Source: Rs1 sp038900335 (GTDB lineage Bacteria; Pseudomonadota; Gammaproteobacteria; Pseudomonadales; Balneatricaceae). Taken from it: DNA of 64,000 nt. The position numbers and the translations under genes were made by a program. The stretch is taken from the NCBI GenBank assembly GCA_038900335.1, contig JBBMRB010000012.1:1-64000 (forward strand), read 5' to 3'. The notes under the pieces are model-generated. The model saw only the letters and a program-made list of their open reading frames with translations. It was not told the DNA's origin and made no database searches. Below, one piece after another: positions 26,846-35,570 of this stretch. Numbering within the stretch: position 1 is the stretch's first letter; each line of letters starts with the position of its first letter.

Positions 26846-27533
26846 TTTAATCATTAACAACCTACATTCTTATTATGGAAAAAGCCATATTTTACACGGT
26901 ATTAATATGTCTTTAGAAAGAGGGGAAATTGTTACTCTACTTGGCCGTAATGGTGCAGGTAAAACAACAACATTGAAAACTATCGTCGGTATTATCGAAG
27001 CGAAACAGGGAGAGGTTTTGTTAGATAATGAAAATATGGTAGGTAAAGAAATTTTTGAAGTGGCTCGCAGAGGTGTGTCATTAGTACCTGAACATCGCGG
27101 AATATTCGGCATTTTAACTGTCGAAGAAAACTTGACAATTGCCATCGACAAAAACAGCCCCTGGAGTTTAGATGACATTTACTTGATGTTTCCACGCTTA
27201 AAAGAGAGACGAGACAACGGAGGCAACGCACTCTCTGGAGGAGAACAACAAATGCTTGCGATTGCTCGGGCATTAGTAAATAACCCAAGCTTTTTATTGT
27301 TAGATGAACCAACCGAAGGTTTAGCACCTGTCATAGTAGATGAAATCGTGCGTATTTTAGGTGAAATAAGAGCTGCAGGAGTAGGTATTCTTCTGGTCGA
27401 ACAAAACTTAGCTGTATGTGAAAAACTCGCCGATCGGCACTATGTTATCGAACTAGGTAGCATTGTTTATCATGGATCAAAGGCCGAATTTAGTAACGAA
27501 GACAATATTAAAAATCGCTATTTAGCTGTATAG
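26838..27533 (+). CDS. ABC transporter ATPase LivF-like
   Basis: A 231-residue ATPase with Walker A GRNGAGKTT (~36), the LivF-type VPEHRGIFGILTVEEN (~88), signature LSGGEQQML (~133) and Walker B LLLDEPTEGL (~156). ATG 26838 is chosen because AGGAG lies nine bases ahead; a GTG at 26832 is possible. It completes the five-part transporter. Confidence 0.93.
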   Translation: MSNLIINNLHSYYGKSHILHGINMSLERGEIVTLLGRNGAGKTTTLKTIVGIIEAKQGEVLLDNENMVGKEIFEVARRGVSLVPEHRGIFGILTVEENLTIAIDKNSPWSLDDIYLMFPRLKERRDNGGNALSGGEQQMLAIARALVNNPSFLLLDEPTEGLAPVIVDEIVRILGEIRAAGVGILLVEQNLAVCEKLADRHYVIELGSIVYHGSKAEFSNEDNIKNRYLAV

Positions 27534-27542
27534 GAAATCGAC

Positions 27543-28805
27543 ATGAAAACTGTAGATAATATAGAAAAATCAGGTGCTTTAGTTGTTAACAGTGAGCGAC
27601 TTTGGGCAACTTTGATGCAACACGGTGAAATTGGACATACGACAAAAGGCGGACTGAACCGCCTCGCATTGACGGAACTAGACAAACAGGGGCGCGACTT
27701 ATTCATCCAATGGTGTGAAGAAGCTGGTTGCACAGTAACAATTGATGAAATTGGCAATATTTTTGCCAGGCGCTCAGGTATTGATGACAGCCTACCTCCT
27801 GTTATGACAGGTTCACATATTGACACCCAACCAACAGGAGGGAAATTTGACGGCTGCTTTGGTGTTATGGCTGGATTAGAAGCGATAAGATCATTAAATG
27901 ACTTAGGCATCAAAACCCAAGCCCCAATAGAGTTAGTAGTTTGGACTAATGAAGAAGGCTCTAGATTCCCTCCTTGCATGATGGGCTCAGGTGTTTTTAC
28001 CGGAAAAATCTCATTAAATGACGCACTAGAGACCTCAGACGAACAAGGTATTAGTGTAAAAGAAGCGCTGTTAGCTATTGGTTACAATGGTACTAAAAGC
28101 CATATAGGTCATGAAGTAAGGGCTTATTTCGAAGCACATATTGAGCAGGGACCTATTCTGGAAGATGAAAAAAAGCAAATTGGTGTTGTCGTTGGAGCTC
28201 TAGGGCAAAAGTGGTACGACATTGATATTGTTGGAGTTGAATCTCATGCTGGGCCTACGCCAATGCATCTTCGCAAAGACGCAAGCTTAGCGGGTGCCGA
28301 CCTAATCAAATACGTTAACCAGATAGCCTTACAGTACCCACCTCATGGTAGAGGAACCGTTGGTTGTTTTGAGGTTTTTCCCAGCTCTAGAAATGTCATT
28401 CCAGGCCAAGTAAAAATGACCGCTGATTTACGACACTTAGATGCAAACACTCTAGATAAAATGGCAGCCCAATTAGCTGACAAAGCAACGCAGCTACAAA
28501 CTCTTTATGGTGTAACAATTAAAGTAACACCAACTGCTGATTTTCCACCAATCGATTTTGATAACCAATGTATAACAAACATTAGAGAAGCAGCTAGTTC
28601 ATTAAGTTATACGAATATGGACATTGTGAGTGGTGCTGGACATGACGCTATATTCTTAGCTGACGTTGCATTAGCAGGCATGATTTTTATTCCCTGTGAG
28701 AATGGTATTAGCCACAACGAACTTGAACGAGCTAGTAAACAAGACCTGGCCGCTGGTGCCTCGGTGCTTTTAAATGTTCTACTATCATCTGCTAGGAATG
28801 CTTAA
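27543..28805 (+). CDS. Zn-dependent M20 hydrolase, carbamoylase-like
   Basis: The 420-residue enzyme belongs to the hydantoinase/carbamoylase (HyuC/AllC) branch of the M20 peptidase family. Family members split N-carbamoyl amino acids, ureidopropionate or allantoate, releasing ammonia and CO2. Seen are the metal motif GSHIDTQPTGGKFDG (~92), the acidic TNEEGSRF (~138), AHIEQGPILE (~198) and the late SGAGHDA (~365) with the last metal His region. It follows the transporter by 9 bp. The amidase after it suggests a two-step breakdown of an imported amide or ureide. Confidence 0.9.
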   Translation: MKTVDNIEKSGALVVNSERLWATLMQHGEIGHTTKGGLNRLALTELDKQGRDLFIQWCEEAGCTVTIDEIGNIFARRSGIDDSLPPVMTGSHIDTQPTGGKFDGCFGVMAGLEAIRSLNDLGIKTQAPIELVVWTNEEGSRFPPCMMGSGVFTGKISLNDALETSDEQGISVKEALLAIGYNGTKSHIGHEVRAYFEAHIEQGPILEDEKKQIGVVVGALGQKWYDIDIVGVESHAGPTPMHLRKDASLAGADLIKYVNQIALQYPPHGRGTVGCFEVFPSSRNVIPGQVKMTADLRHLDANTLDKMAAQLADKATQLQTLYGVTIKVTPTADFPPIDFDNQCITNIREAASSLSYTNMDIVSGAGHDAIFLADVALAGMIFIPCENGISHNELERASKQDLAAGASVLLNVLLSSARNA

Positions 28806-28806
28806 C

Positions 28807-30219
28807 ATGGACACCTTAAATACAACAGAAGTGGCCGATATGACTGCTGTTGAGCTCGCTGAGCTTTTTAAAACTAAACAACTTTCGCCAGTAGAAGCGC
28901 TAAGCGCATCTTTAAACAGAATTGATAAATACAACAATATAGTCAATGCATATTGTCATGTTGCTGAAGAACAAGCACTCGTCGCAGCGAAGCAATCCGA
29001 GCAACGTTGGTTTAAAAAACAACAGCTCAGCCCTATAGACGGCGTCCCAAGCTCTATCAAAGATCTTACATTAGTTAAAGGTATGCCCAATAGAAATGGG
29101 TCATTAACAAGCTCTACTAAGTTAGCAGAAATTGATGCGCCATTTACTCAAAAAATGAAACAAGCAGGCGCAGTCATTCTAGGTAAAACCACTACTCCGG
29201 AGTTTGGCTGGAAAGGTGTCACTGATAGCCGCCTTAGCGGGAACACCTGTAATCCTTGGAATACTAACTTAACGGCTGGAGGCTCTTCAGGAGGCGCAGC
29301 CTGCGCAGCTGCCCTGAATATGGGAGTACTACATCAAGCAAGTGATGCAGGTGGATCAATCCGTATCCCGGCAGCTTTTTGCGGTGTTTTTGGTATTAAA
29401 CCTACATTCGGCTATATTCCACAATGGCCTGCTAGTGCCATGACGACACTGTCTCATTTAGGCCCAATTACCCGTACCGTTAAAGACAGTTTATTGATGA
29501 TGGATTATGTCGCCACCCCAGACTCAAGGGATTGGTATTCAAGCCGCCAACTCAACAACAAATGGAGTGATACTGTCCTCACTCCGCTAAAAGGGATAAA
29601 AATCGCATACAGCCCAACGTTAGGTTATGTCGATGTTAACCCAAAGGTTTTATCCTTAACTGACCATGCTGTTAAAATTCTCGAAGAACTCGGTGCTAGT
29701 GTGAGTGTAGTTGATCCTGGGTTTAGCGACCCTATTGATACATTTTCAACTCTTTGGTTTGCAGGTGCCGCTAAAACCGTAGAGTCATTTACTCTAGAAC
29801 AGCGCGAGCTGTTAGATCCAGGATTTCTAGAGATCGGCCTTAAAGGGAAAGATATCGATATTGTAGAGTATATGAAGGCCGCTGACAGCAGAGCAGATCT
29901 TGGACAAAAAATGCAAAGCTTTTTGTCAGAGTACGATCTTTTAATTACCCCTACATTACCTAATGTAGCATTTGCAGTAGGGCAAAATACAGAAACTGCG
30001 GATCAAGAACATTGGATGCAGTGGACACCCTTTTCATATCCGTTTAATTTAACTCAGCAACCAGCCTTAAGCATCCCCTGTGGCGAGGTTGATGGGCTTC
30101 CTGTTGGCCTGCAAATTGTCGCTGATAGAGGAAAAGATTTACTAGCAATCAATGCAGCCATGCACATTGAACAAGCATTACCAACAGTATTTTTGAGCAC
30201 ACCACGCAGTTTTTCTTAA
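28807..30219 (+). CDS. Amidase-signature family amidase
   Basis: A 470-residue amidase with the Ser-cisSer-Lys triad visible: Lys in SSIKDLT (~84), the Gly/Ser-rich TAGGSSGGAA with cis-Ser (~158) and the nucleophile in GGSIRIPA (~182). Enzymes of this family hydrolyse amides to carboxylate plus ammonia. ATG 28807 follows the upstream stop by one base with AGGA nine bases ahead; the frame is open back to 28774. It is the last gene of the operon. Confidence 0.9.
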   Translation: MDTLNTTEVADMTAVELAELFKTKQLSPVEALSASLNRIDKYNNIVNAYCHVAEEQALVAAKQSEQRWFKKQQLSPIDGVPSSIKDLTLVKGMPNRNGSLTSSTKLAEIDAPFTQKMKQAGAVILGKTTTPEFGWKGVTDSRLSGNTCNPWNTNLTAGGSSGGAACAAALNMGVLHQASDAGGSIRIPAAFCGVFGIKPTFGYIPQWPASAMTTLSHLGPITRTVKDSLLMMDYVATPDSRDWYSSRQLNNKWSDTVLTPLKGIKIAYSPTLGYVDVNPKVLSLTDHAVKILEELGASVSVVDPGFSDPIDTFSTLWFAGAAKTVESFTLEQRELLDPGFLEIGLKGKDIDIVEYMKAADSRADLGQKMQSFLSEYDLLITPTLPNVAFAVGQNTETADQEHWMQWTPFSYPFNLTQQPALSIPCGEVDGLPVGLQIVADRGKDLLAINAAMHIEQALPTVFLSTPRSFS

Positions 30220-30231
30220 TATATTCATTAC

Positions 30232-30279
30232 AATACTCTAAACGCATGGAGATAGAGCACCACTGGCGTTTAGAGTATT
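30232..30279. terminator. Long hairpin between convergent genes
   Basis: AATACTCTAAACGC (30232-30245) is exactly complementary to GCGTTTAGAGTATT (30266-30279) with a 20-base loop. It sits between the amidase stop and the MFS stop, a place for a bidirectional terminator, although the T-run is weak on both sides. Confidence 0.65.
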
Positions 30280-30299
30280 AATTATTTACAGCTCTAATT

Positions 30300-31538
30300 C
30301 TAACTAATCGATGCCCTTGGGCGAAGTAACAGAGCAAGGCCTATAGCGACTAGCGCCGCTAGTGCTGCTCCTGCATAACTGATACTAAAATCACCGCTGA
30401 GCTGTGCCAGATAACCGGCAATTACCGGCCCTGCTGCCTGCCCTGTTGAAAAGGCAAACGTAAGCGCTGCCAGTGCATTAGCAGCAACTGCTGGGCCAAA
30501 GTAATCCCCTGCGGATGCTCCCATAATGACAGCAACGCTCCAGGCAGATAAGCCAAACAGGATAACGGATAAATACAGCCCAAACTGCCAATGTGTAAAA
30601 CCGACTAAGCCAAAGGCAATAGCAAGTGCAGCGAAAGCTAAGGCCAAGCCTAGGCGTCGTCCTACTTTATCTGAAATCCAACCAAATAGTATGCCTGAAA
30701 AAATACTGAGTAATCCAAATAGCGCCCAAAGCTGACCAGCACTGGCCTCACTTAACTGATAATTCTCAATCATGCTGGTCACAATGAAGGTCACGTAGAT
30801 CATATAAGTGACGCCATAAATCGCAAAAATAAGCCCTAGGTGCAACAGCAGTTTAAATTTACTGCTTTGCGGCTTTTGCTGATTGTTTAATGGCGGCTGC
30901 GGGGCACGACCAAATGGTATTTGAGCGACCTCACTTGGGTGATTTCGTATTAAAACAAATACTAGCAATGCCACAATAATGTTCAATACAGCGAAGATCA
31001 ACCAGCCTAGCTGCCATGATAACAGGCCATCAATTGCTACAAGTTTAGGGACAATAAAGCCAGATAATATAATACCAAAACCTGGGCCTGACATCACCAA
31101 ACCTAGCGCGAGCCCTCGGTGAGAGGAGTAAAACCACTGCGACATAACACTCATCATTGGCAGCACCACACCGCCACTACCAATACCGGTCAACAAATAC
31201 AGTGCACACAGTATTGGCAAACTGCTCGTAGCGGCCATCGCCAACATCGATGCAGCGATTAGCAATAAACTTGATGTTGCGCTCACCCTTGTACCTAAGT
31301 GAGATAACACAAGTGGACTGATAGCAACAGCAATTACGTAACCTGCCATATTAGCAAAGCCTAATAAACCACCTTGTGAGTGATTTAACTCTAGCGAAGC
31401 CGACATAGATGGCAACATCATACCAAAGGCAAAGCGGGCTAAACCTAAACCGCAAAATACTGCTAGAGCCCCAACAATTGCAATGACCCAAGCATAGGGT
31501 AGCTTGCCCGTTTTCTGGATGATATTTTCAGCCATCAA
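30300..31538 (-). CDS. MFS transporter, YbfB/YjiJ type
   Basis: A 412-residue protein with twelve hydrophobic segments. It has the opening FCGLGLARFAFGMMLPSM of the YbfB/YjiJ family, the MFS loop GWISDKVGRRLG (~262) and a Gly/Pro-rich VMSGPGFGI (~148). The substrate is unknown. Its ATG overlaps the HAD stop by 4 bp, so it is co-translated with that gene. Confidence 0.9.
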   Translation of the reverse strand: MMAENIIQKTGKLPYAWVIAIVGALAVFCGLGLARFAFGMMLPSMSASLELNHSQGGLLGFANMAGYVIAVAISPLVLSHLGTRVSATSSLLLIAASMLAMAATSSLPILCALYLLTGIGSGGVVLPMMSVMSQWFYSSHRGLALGLVMSGPGFGIILSGFIVPKLVAIDGLLSWQLGWLIFAVLNIIVALLVFVLIRNHPSEVAQIPFGRAPQPPLNNQQKPQSSKFKLLLHLGLIFAIYGVTYMIYVTFIVTSMIENYQLSEASAGQLWALFGLLSIFSGILFGWISDKVGRRLGLALAFAALAIAFGLVGFTHWQFGLYLSVILFGLSAWSVAVIMGASAGDYFGPAVAANALAALTFAFSTGQAAGPVIAGYLAQLSGDFSISYAGAALAALVAIGLALLLRPRASIS

Positions 31539-32224
31539 GACAGTGCAATCAGTTGATCGGCGAGATCTGATATATCTTGTGCGATAAAATCAGGTTGTGG
31601 TACGTTTTGGGCGATCAGCAAATTATTATTTTTACGAGTAATAAAAGCACCTTTACAGCCCACAGCCTGTGCCCCTATCGTATCCCAAAGATGACACGCA
31701 ACTAAACACACTTGCTCAGGCTCTAAACCCATCTGCGTCAGCCCATGCTGATAAGTGGAAGGGTGAGGTTTGAAGGCTCGTACTGTATCCACACTAAATT
31801 GATATTCAAAAAACTCACTAATTCCCGCTTTTTCTAATAATGTTGGCGAGGCAGTTGGCGCTGAATTTGTTAGTGTCGCCAAACGATAACCTGCATCTTT
31901 TAAGCGTTGTAACGCCGGGATAACATCGCGATGAGCAGGTAAATTAGTTAGCAACGATTTGAATTCTTCGATATCTCTATCTGTAATAGTAATATGATGA
32001 TTAGTAGCCACCATTTTAAGAGAGCCTAACGCTAGATTTGCAAAAGGCTCATAAAGGCCAGACAATGTCATTGTTTGCGAATAGAGAACAAGCTCAGCAA
32101 ACCAGCTTCGCAACACGACTGCATCATTAAACACTCGCTCAAAGAACGGCTCTAGCGTAGTGATATCAAGCAACGTTTCATTGACATCAAACAGTAGTAC
32201 TTCTATTTTGCTCGGTTTAATCAT
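31535..32224 (-). CDS. Haloacid dehalogenase type II (HAD)
   Basis: The 229-residue HAD enzyme has motif I as FDVNETLLD (~12-20), motif II TLTNSAPTASP (~116) and the Lys and late acidic motif (FKPHPSTYQ ~150; VACHLWDTIGAQAVGC ~173). Asp-Val-Asn-Glu-Thr in motif I is typical of the L-2-haloacid dehalogenase branch. Many members have other substrates. It is the first gene of the HAD-MFS pair. Upstream is the 14-bp palindrome at 32286. Confidence 0.87.
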   Translation of the reverse strand: MIKPSKIEVLLFDVNETLLDITTLEPFFERVFNDAVVLRSWFAELVLYSQTMTLSGLYEPFANLALGSLKMVATNHHITITDRDIEEFKSLLTNLPAHRDVIPALQRLKDAGYRLATLTNSAPTASPTLLEKAGISEFFEYQFSVDTVRAFKPHPSTYQHGLTQMGLEPEQVCLVACHLWDTIGAQAVGCKGAFITRKNNNLLIAQNVPQPDFIAQDISDLADQLIALS

Positions 32225-32285
32225 CTTTATTTACCTTTATGTCAATTTCTGTCATACCCATGTTGTTATGCACTATAAGCAAACC

Positions 32286-32299
32286 TGAACGATCGATCA
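32286..32299. promoter_or_regulatory. Palindromic operator candidate (TetR site 1)
   Basis: TGAACG-AT-CGATCA lies 62 bp upstream of the HAD start. It matches three sites upstream of the CMD gene (consensus TGAACR-NN-YGWTCA, each site allowing one or two deviations), so both operons are likely controlled by the TetR protein encoded between them. Confidence 0.62.
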
Positions 32300-32390
32300 A
32301 TAATTAATTTGAACAATAGCTGATAAGCACTGCTGATAGCCATAGCTTGCTGTTATTAATAGAAACATTTGAAAAAAAAGAGAGGGGCTA

Positions 32391-32409
32391 GAAGAGCGTA
32401 AAGCTCTTC
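32391..32409 (-). terminator. Hairpin after tetR
   Basis: GAAGAGC and GCTCTTC form a 7-bp stem with a GTAAA loop 25 bp beyond the tetR stop. On the minus strand a T-run follows at a distance of about ten bases, so it is a weak terminator at best. Confidence 0.45.
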
Positions 32410-32433
32410 ATGGTGATGCCAATAAGGATATAA

Positions 32434-33018
32434 CTAATGCAGTTCTTTGAAGATATTTTCAATAAACTTATCCACTGCCTCTTCATTGCTTTTTATTTGT
32501 GCATAAGTTCTTAAGCCTATAATCTGGATCTGAAAGTTACGCGCAAGCTCAGCTGGGTCTCTCTCTTTATTGATTTCGCCATTTTCGATAGCACGCTGGA
32601 AAATATCAGTAAACGATGTCTCCGCTCTTTCTAAAATCCCCGTCGCTATTGCCAGTAATTCGGGGTTGTCATTCTGCGTTAGCTCGCCCACTGTTTTGAC
32701 CATCATGCACATACTGTTGGGTGCAGCACCTTTATTACAGGTAGTGACGATACGCAAGAAACGCTTTAAGCCTGCTAGAATCTGTGTCTCCTGCGCCATA
32801 CTATCGTTAAGTAAAGCATTACTTTCTTGAGCGTAGCGATTTAACGCCTCTTTAAACAAGTTATCTTTGCTGCCAAATGCCGCATAAATACTGCCTGGGC
32901 GCATATCGACAACATCTTGTAAGTTGCGCATTGATGTAGCGTGGTAACCTTTTTGCCAATAAAGGTTTTTGGCTTTTTCAATAACATCATCGCGATCAAA
33001 CTTTGCTTGTTTACTCAT
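32434..33018 (-). CDS. TetR/AcrR-family regulator
   Basis: A 194-residue repressor-type protein. The N-terminal helix-turn-helix (~8-50) has NLYWQKGYHATSMRNLQDV and GSIYAAFGSKDNLF. The C-terminal ligand domain carries a single CNKGAAPNSMCMM cysteine pair (~95-105), which could be a redox or electrophile sensor. It lies between the HAD-MFS pair and the CMD-GST-YghU operon, all on the same strand. The shared palindromes before both operons make them likely targets; its own promoter region has no such site. Confidence 0.9.
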   Translation of the reverse strand: MSKQAKFDRDDVIEKAKNLYWQKGYHATSMRNLQDVVDMRPGSIYAAFGSKDNLFKEALNRYAQESNALLNDSMAQETQILAGLKRFLRIVTTCNKGAAPNSMCMMVKTVGELTQNDNPELLAIATGILERAETSFTDIFQRAIENGEINKERDPAELARNFQIQIIGLRTYAQIKSNEEAVDKFIENIFKELH

Positions 33019-33046
33019 AACTTTCCTTAAAAGCCTTTTCCTTCAT

Positions 33047-33086
33047 ATTAAAAACCAAGTGGCAACAATGTCACTTGATTTTTAAT
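33047..33086 (-). terminator. 15-bp inverted repeat between yghU and tetR
   Basis: ATTAAAAACCAAGTG (33047-33061) pairs with CACTTGATTTTTAAT (33072-33086) at 14 of 15 positions around a 10-base loop. A-rich and T-rich outer arms make it a bidirectional terminator-like stem below yghU. An operator for tetR is a less likely alternative. Confidence 0.7.
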
Positions 33087-33114
33087 TTTATCATTTATCT
33101 TGCGAAAATGGCAT

Positions 33115-33972
33115 TTATGCTGGCTGTAACGCTAAAACTTTATCGATATCTGCTGCGCTGTGACGGTTTTCAAGCTGCTCCCATGCCTCGCCCCAAGTGC
33201 GATTAACAATACGTCCACGCTGAACGCCTGGGCGCGCCAAAATTGCTTTCGCCCAGCGTTGAATATGGGTGTAGTCTTCTACTTGCAAAAAGTCTTTCGC
33301 TTCATAAAGATTGCCTAACACCAAATTGCCATACCAAGGCCACGTCGCTATATCAGCGATACTGTATTGATCGCCACCAAGAAATTCGTTTTTCGCCAAC
33401 TGCTTATCTAACACATCTAATTGACGTTTAGTTTCCATTGTAAAGCGATCGATCGGGTATTCAAATTTTTGCGGTGCATAGGCATAAAAATGACCAAATC
33501 CACCACCTAAATACGGTGCTGACCCGTGCAGCCAAAACAACCAATTCATTACTTGTATACGTTCACTACCTTGTTTAGGCAGTAGCGCGTCAAATTTTTC
33601 AGCTAAGTACACTAAAATAGACGCTGATTCAAAAATGGCCTCACCACCTTCATTAGAGCGATCGACTAATGCCGGGATTTTTGAGTTAGGGTTAACATCA
33701 ACAAAACCTGAAGAGAACTGCTCACCTTCGCCGATTTTAATTAAATGGGCGTCGTATTCAGCGTCTTTACCTAATGCTAATAGCTCTTCGAGCATAATGG
33801 TGATTTTTTGGCCATTAGGTGTTGCCAATGAATACAGTTGTAATGCGCGATCACCTACAGGTAGTACTTTTTCATGGGTAGCGCCTGAAACAGGACGATT
33901 AATACTCGCCCATGTACCGCCACTTTCTGCATCGTGAGTCCAGATTTTTGGTGGTGTATATTGGTTTTCCAT
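33115..33972 (-). CDS. yghU: Glutathione S-transferase-like YghU
   Basis: A 285-residue Nu-class GST with disulfide-bond oxidoreductase activity in E. coli. The diagnostic opening NRPVSGATHEKVLPVG and LYSLATPNGQKITIMLEELLALG (quoted here as PNGQKITIMLEE) are present with the Thr/Asn glutathione-site residues, and NPNSKIPALVD follows (~98). The C-terminal helical domain is complete. ATG 33972 has AGGAG eight bases ahead; GTG and ATG codons three and two triplets upstream fall too close to that site. Confidence 0.93.
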   Translation of the reverse strand: MENQYTPPKIWTHDAESGGTWASINRPVSGATHEKVLPVGDRALQLYSLATPNGQKITIMLEELLALGKDAEYDAHLIKIGEGEQFSSGFVDVNPNSKIPALVDRSNEGGEAIFESASILVYLAEKFDALLPKQGSERIQVMNWLFWLHGSAPYLGGGFGHFYAYAPQKFEYPIDRFTMETKRQLDVLDKQLAKNEFLGGDQYSIADIATWPWYGNLVLGNLYEAKDFLQVEDYTHIQRWAKAILARPGVQRGRIVNRTWGEAWEQLENRHSAADIDKVLALQPA

Positions 33973-33999
33973 TGCCATCACTCCTCTATTTATTGGTTT

Positions 34000-34680
34000 T
34001 TAAACTTCGTTATCAAAATTTTGTGGATATAACGAGCGAGCTGCCTGTTCATCAAAATCAGATTTAAATTCAATATCTTTCGCTACATTACGTGCTCTAG
34101 CAACGCTAGGGCGAGCATCAATGCTGGCAAACCAGCGCTGTAAATTAGGGTAATTATCCAAACCTTCTTCACCTAATACCACTGTTGCTTTATCTAGCCA
34201 CGCCCACACTGAAATATCGGCAATAGTATACTCATCGCCAACAATATATTCACGCCCTTGCATGTGTGTTTCTAATACTTGGTAGTGGCGTTTCGCTTCA
34301 TGTAGGTATCTGTTGATAGCATAAGGTACTTGCTCTGGTGCTGCATGTCTAAAATGCACCGCTTGCCCAGAAAACGGCCCTAACCCTGATGCCACAAACA
34401 TTAACCATGACAGCATTTGCGCATTATCCTCTGCTTTACCCGCTAAGCGACCTGTCTTTTGCGACAAATACATCAAAATAGCATTAGAGTCAAAGACACA
34501 CTTACCATCATCTTCAATGGCAGGTGTTTTGCCATTAGGGTTGATCGCACGATACTCAGGTGTATGCTGCTCACCTTTTAATGTATCGACAGGGATTAAT
34601 TGATACGCTAAACCTAGCTCTTCAAGGCACAGAGCAACCTTCATCGGATTCGGCGTTTGATGGAAATAAAACTTGAGCAT
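34000..34680 (-). CDS. Glutathione S-transferase, YfcG-like
   Basis: A 226-residue cytosolic GST. The thioredoxin-fold half shows LKFYFHQTPNPMKVALCLEE, of which TPNPMKVAL holds the Asn typical of YfcG/YghU-type enzymes, and NPNGKTPAIEDDG (~48). The helical half contains EYTIADISVWAWL (~147). It probably reduces or conjugates electrophiles with glutathione. It lies 18 bp upstream of yghU in one operon with the CMD protein. Confidence 0.9.
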   Translation of the reverse strand: MLKFYFHQTPNPMKVALCLEELGLAYQLIPVDTLKGEQHTPEYRAINPNGKTPAIEDDGKCVFDSNAILMYLSQKTGRLAGKAEDNAQMLSWLMFVASGLGPFSGQAVHFRHAAPEQVPYAINRYLHEAKRHYQVLETHMQGREYIVGDEYTIADISVWAWLDKATVVLGEEGLDNYPNLQRWFASIDARPSVARARNVAKDIEFKSDFDEQAARSLYPQNFDNEV

Positions 34681-34783
34681 ACTATCATCCTTTACTATTT
34701 AAATAGCACGGTTAGCTGTGATAAATTATTAAAGCGCTTAGCGATCACCAGTAAGCGCCCTATTATGCCGATTAATGCATCAA

Positions 34784-35335
34784 CTATTTTTTAGTCCACA
34801 CAAATTTTTCGAACATTGGATCTACTGGTGTTTTAGCAACATGATTAACATAGTTGCTGATCACTTTTTGTGACAAACCAAGAATAATTTCAAGCACTTG
34901 CTGCTGTGCATATCCTGCTGCAAAAAATGCTTGTAGCGCTTGCTCATCAACATTACCACGCTCGCGTACGACACTTAATGTAAAATCGTGAAGTGCTTGT
35001 AGCTTCGGTGTAGGCATCGCCTCACCATTGCGTAACGCATCTGTCAGCGTAGCATCAACTTTCATAGAATGTGCAATAGCCGTGTGTGCAGGAACGCAGT
35101 AATGACACTCATGCTCAACATTGATTGTCTGCCAAACCACGGTTAACTCTTGAGCATCAAATGATGTATCAGTGAACAATTGGTGTAATTGCGTGTAAGC
35201 CTTAAGAGTGCTTGGAGATTCAGCCAGTACGCCAAAAAGACCAGGCACGACACCCATTTGCTGTTTCGCGCCTTCAAGAATTTCTTTACTAGCCGCTGGT
35301 GCTGTTTCAATAGTGTGGATTTTGAAATTAGTCAT
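34784..35335 (-). CDS. Carboxymuconolactone decarboxylase-family (AhpD-like) protein
   Basis: The 183-residue protein is all-helical and carries the AhpD-type redox centre EHECHYCVPAH with Cys77-x-x-Cys80 and His84. Such proteins act as thiol peroxidases or related antioxidants. The typical LTVVWQTINVEHEC run precedes the motif. As first gene before two GSTs it points to a thiol-based stress response. Three palindromes of the TetR-site type lie 40-120 bp upstream. Confidence 0.88.
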   Translation of the reverse strand: MTNFKIHTIETAPAASKEILEGAKQQMGVVPGLFGVLAESPSTLKAYTQLHQLFTDTSFDAQELTVVWQTINVEHECHYCVPAHTAIAHSMKVDATLTDALRNGEAMPTPKLQALHDFTLSVVRERGNVDEQALQAFFAAGYAQQQVLEIILGLSQKVISNYVNHVAKTPVDPMFEKFVWTKK

Positions 35336-35375
35336 AATCTTATTCTCTCTAAGTAGATTGATAATTTGCTAAACT

Positions 35376-35453
35376 AGAACGACTGTTCATTTTAGATAGC
35401 TAGACTATATACTGACATGAACAAGTGTTCAAGTTATTTTGATCGACCGTTCA
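35376..35453. promoter_or_regulatory. Three palindromic operator candidates (TetR sites 2-4)
   Basis: The sites are AGAACG-AC-TGTTCA (35376-35389), TGAACA-AG-TGTTCA (35418-35431, perfect palindrome) and TGATCG-AC-CGTTCA (35440-35453). Spacing between the starts is 42 and 22 bp, about four and two helical turns. They precede the CMD-GST-YghU operon and resemble site 1 before the HAD gene. Confidence 0.62.
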
Positions 35454-35570
35454 AATATTATTACAAAAGATCATTACACCTTGATATAATGCAAATCAAG
35501 ACAGAAAATTAACAAGTGTAAACATAAAGGCTGGCACTGCTTTAAATGTTTTTTTGATAAGATATAAAAC

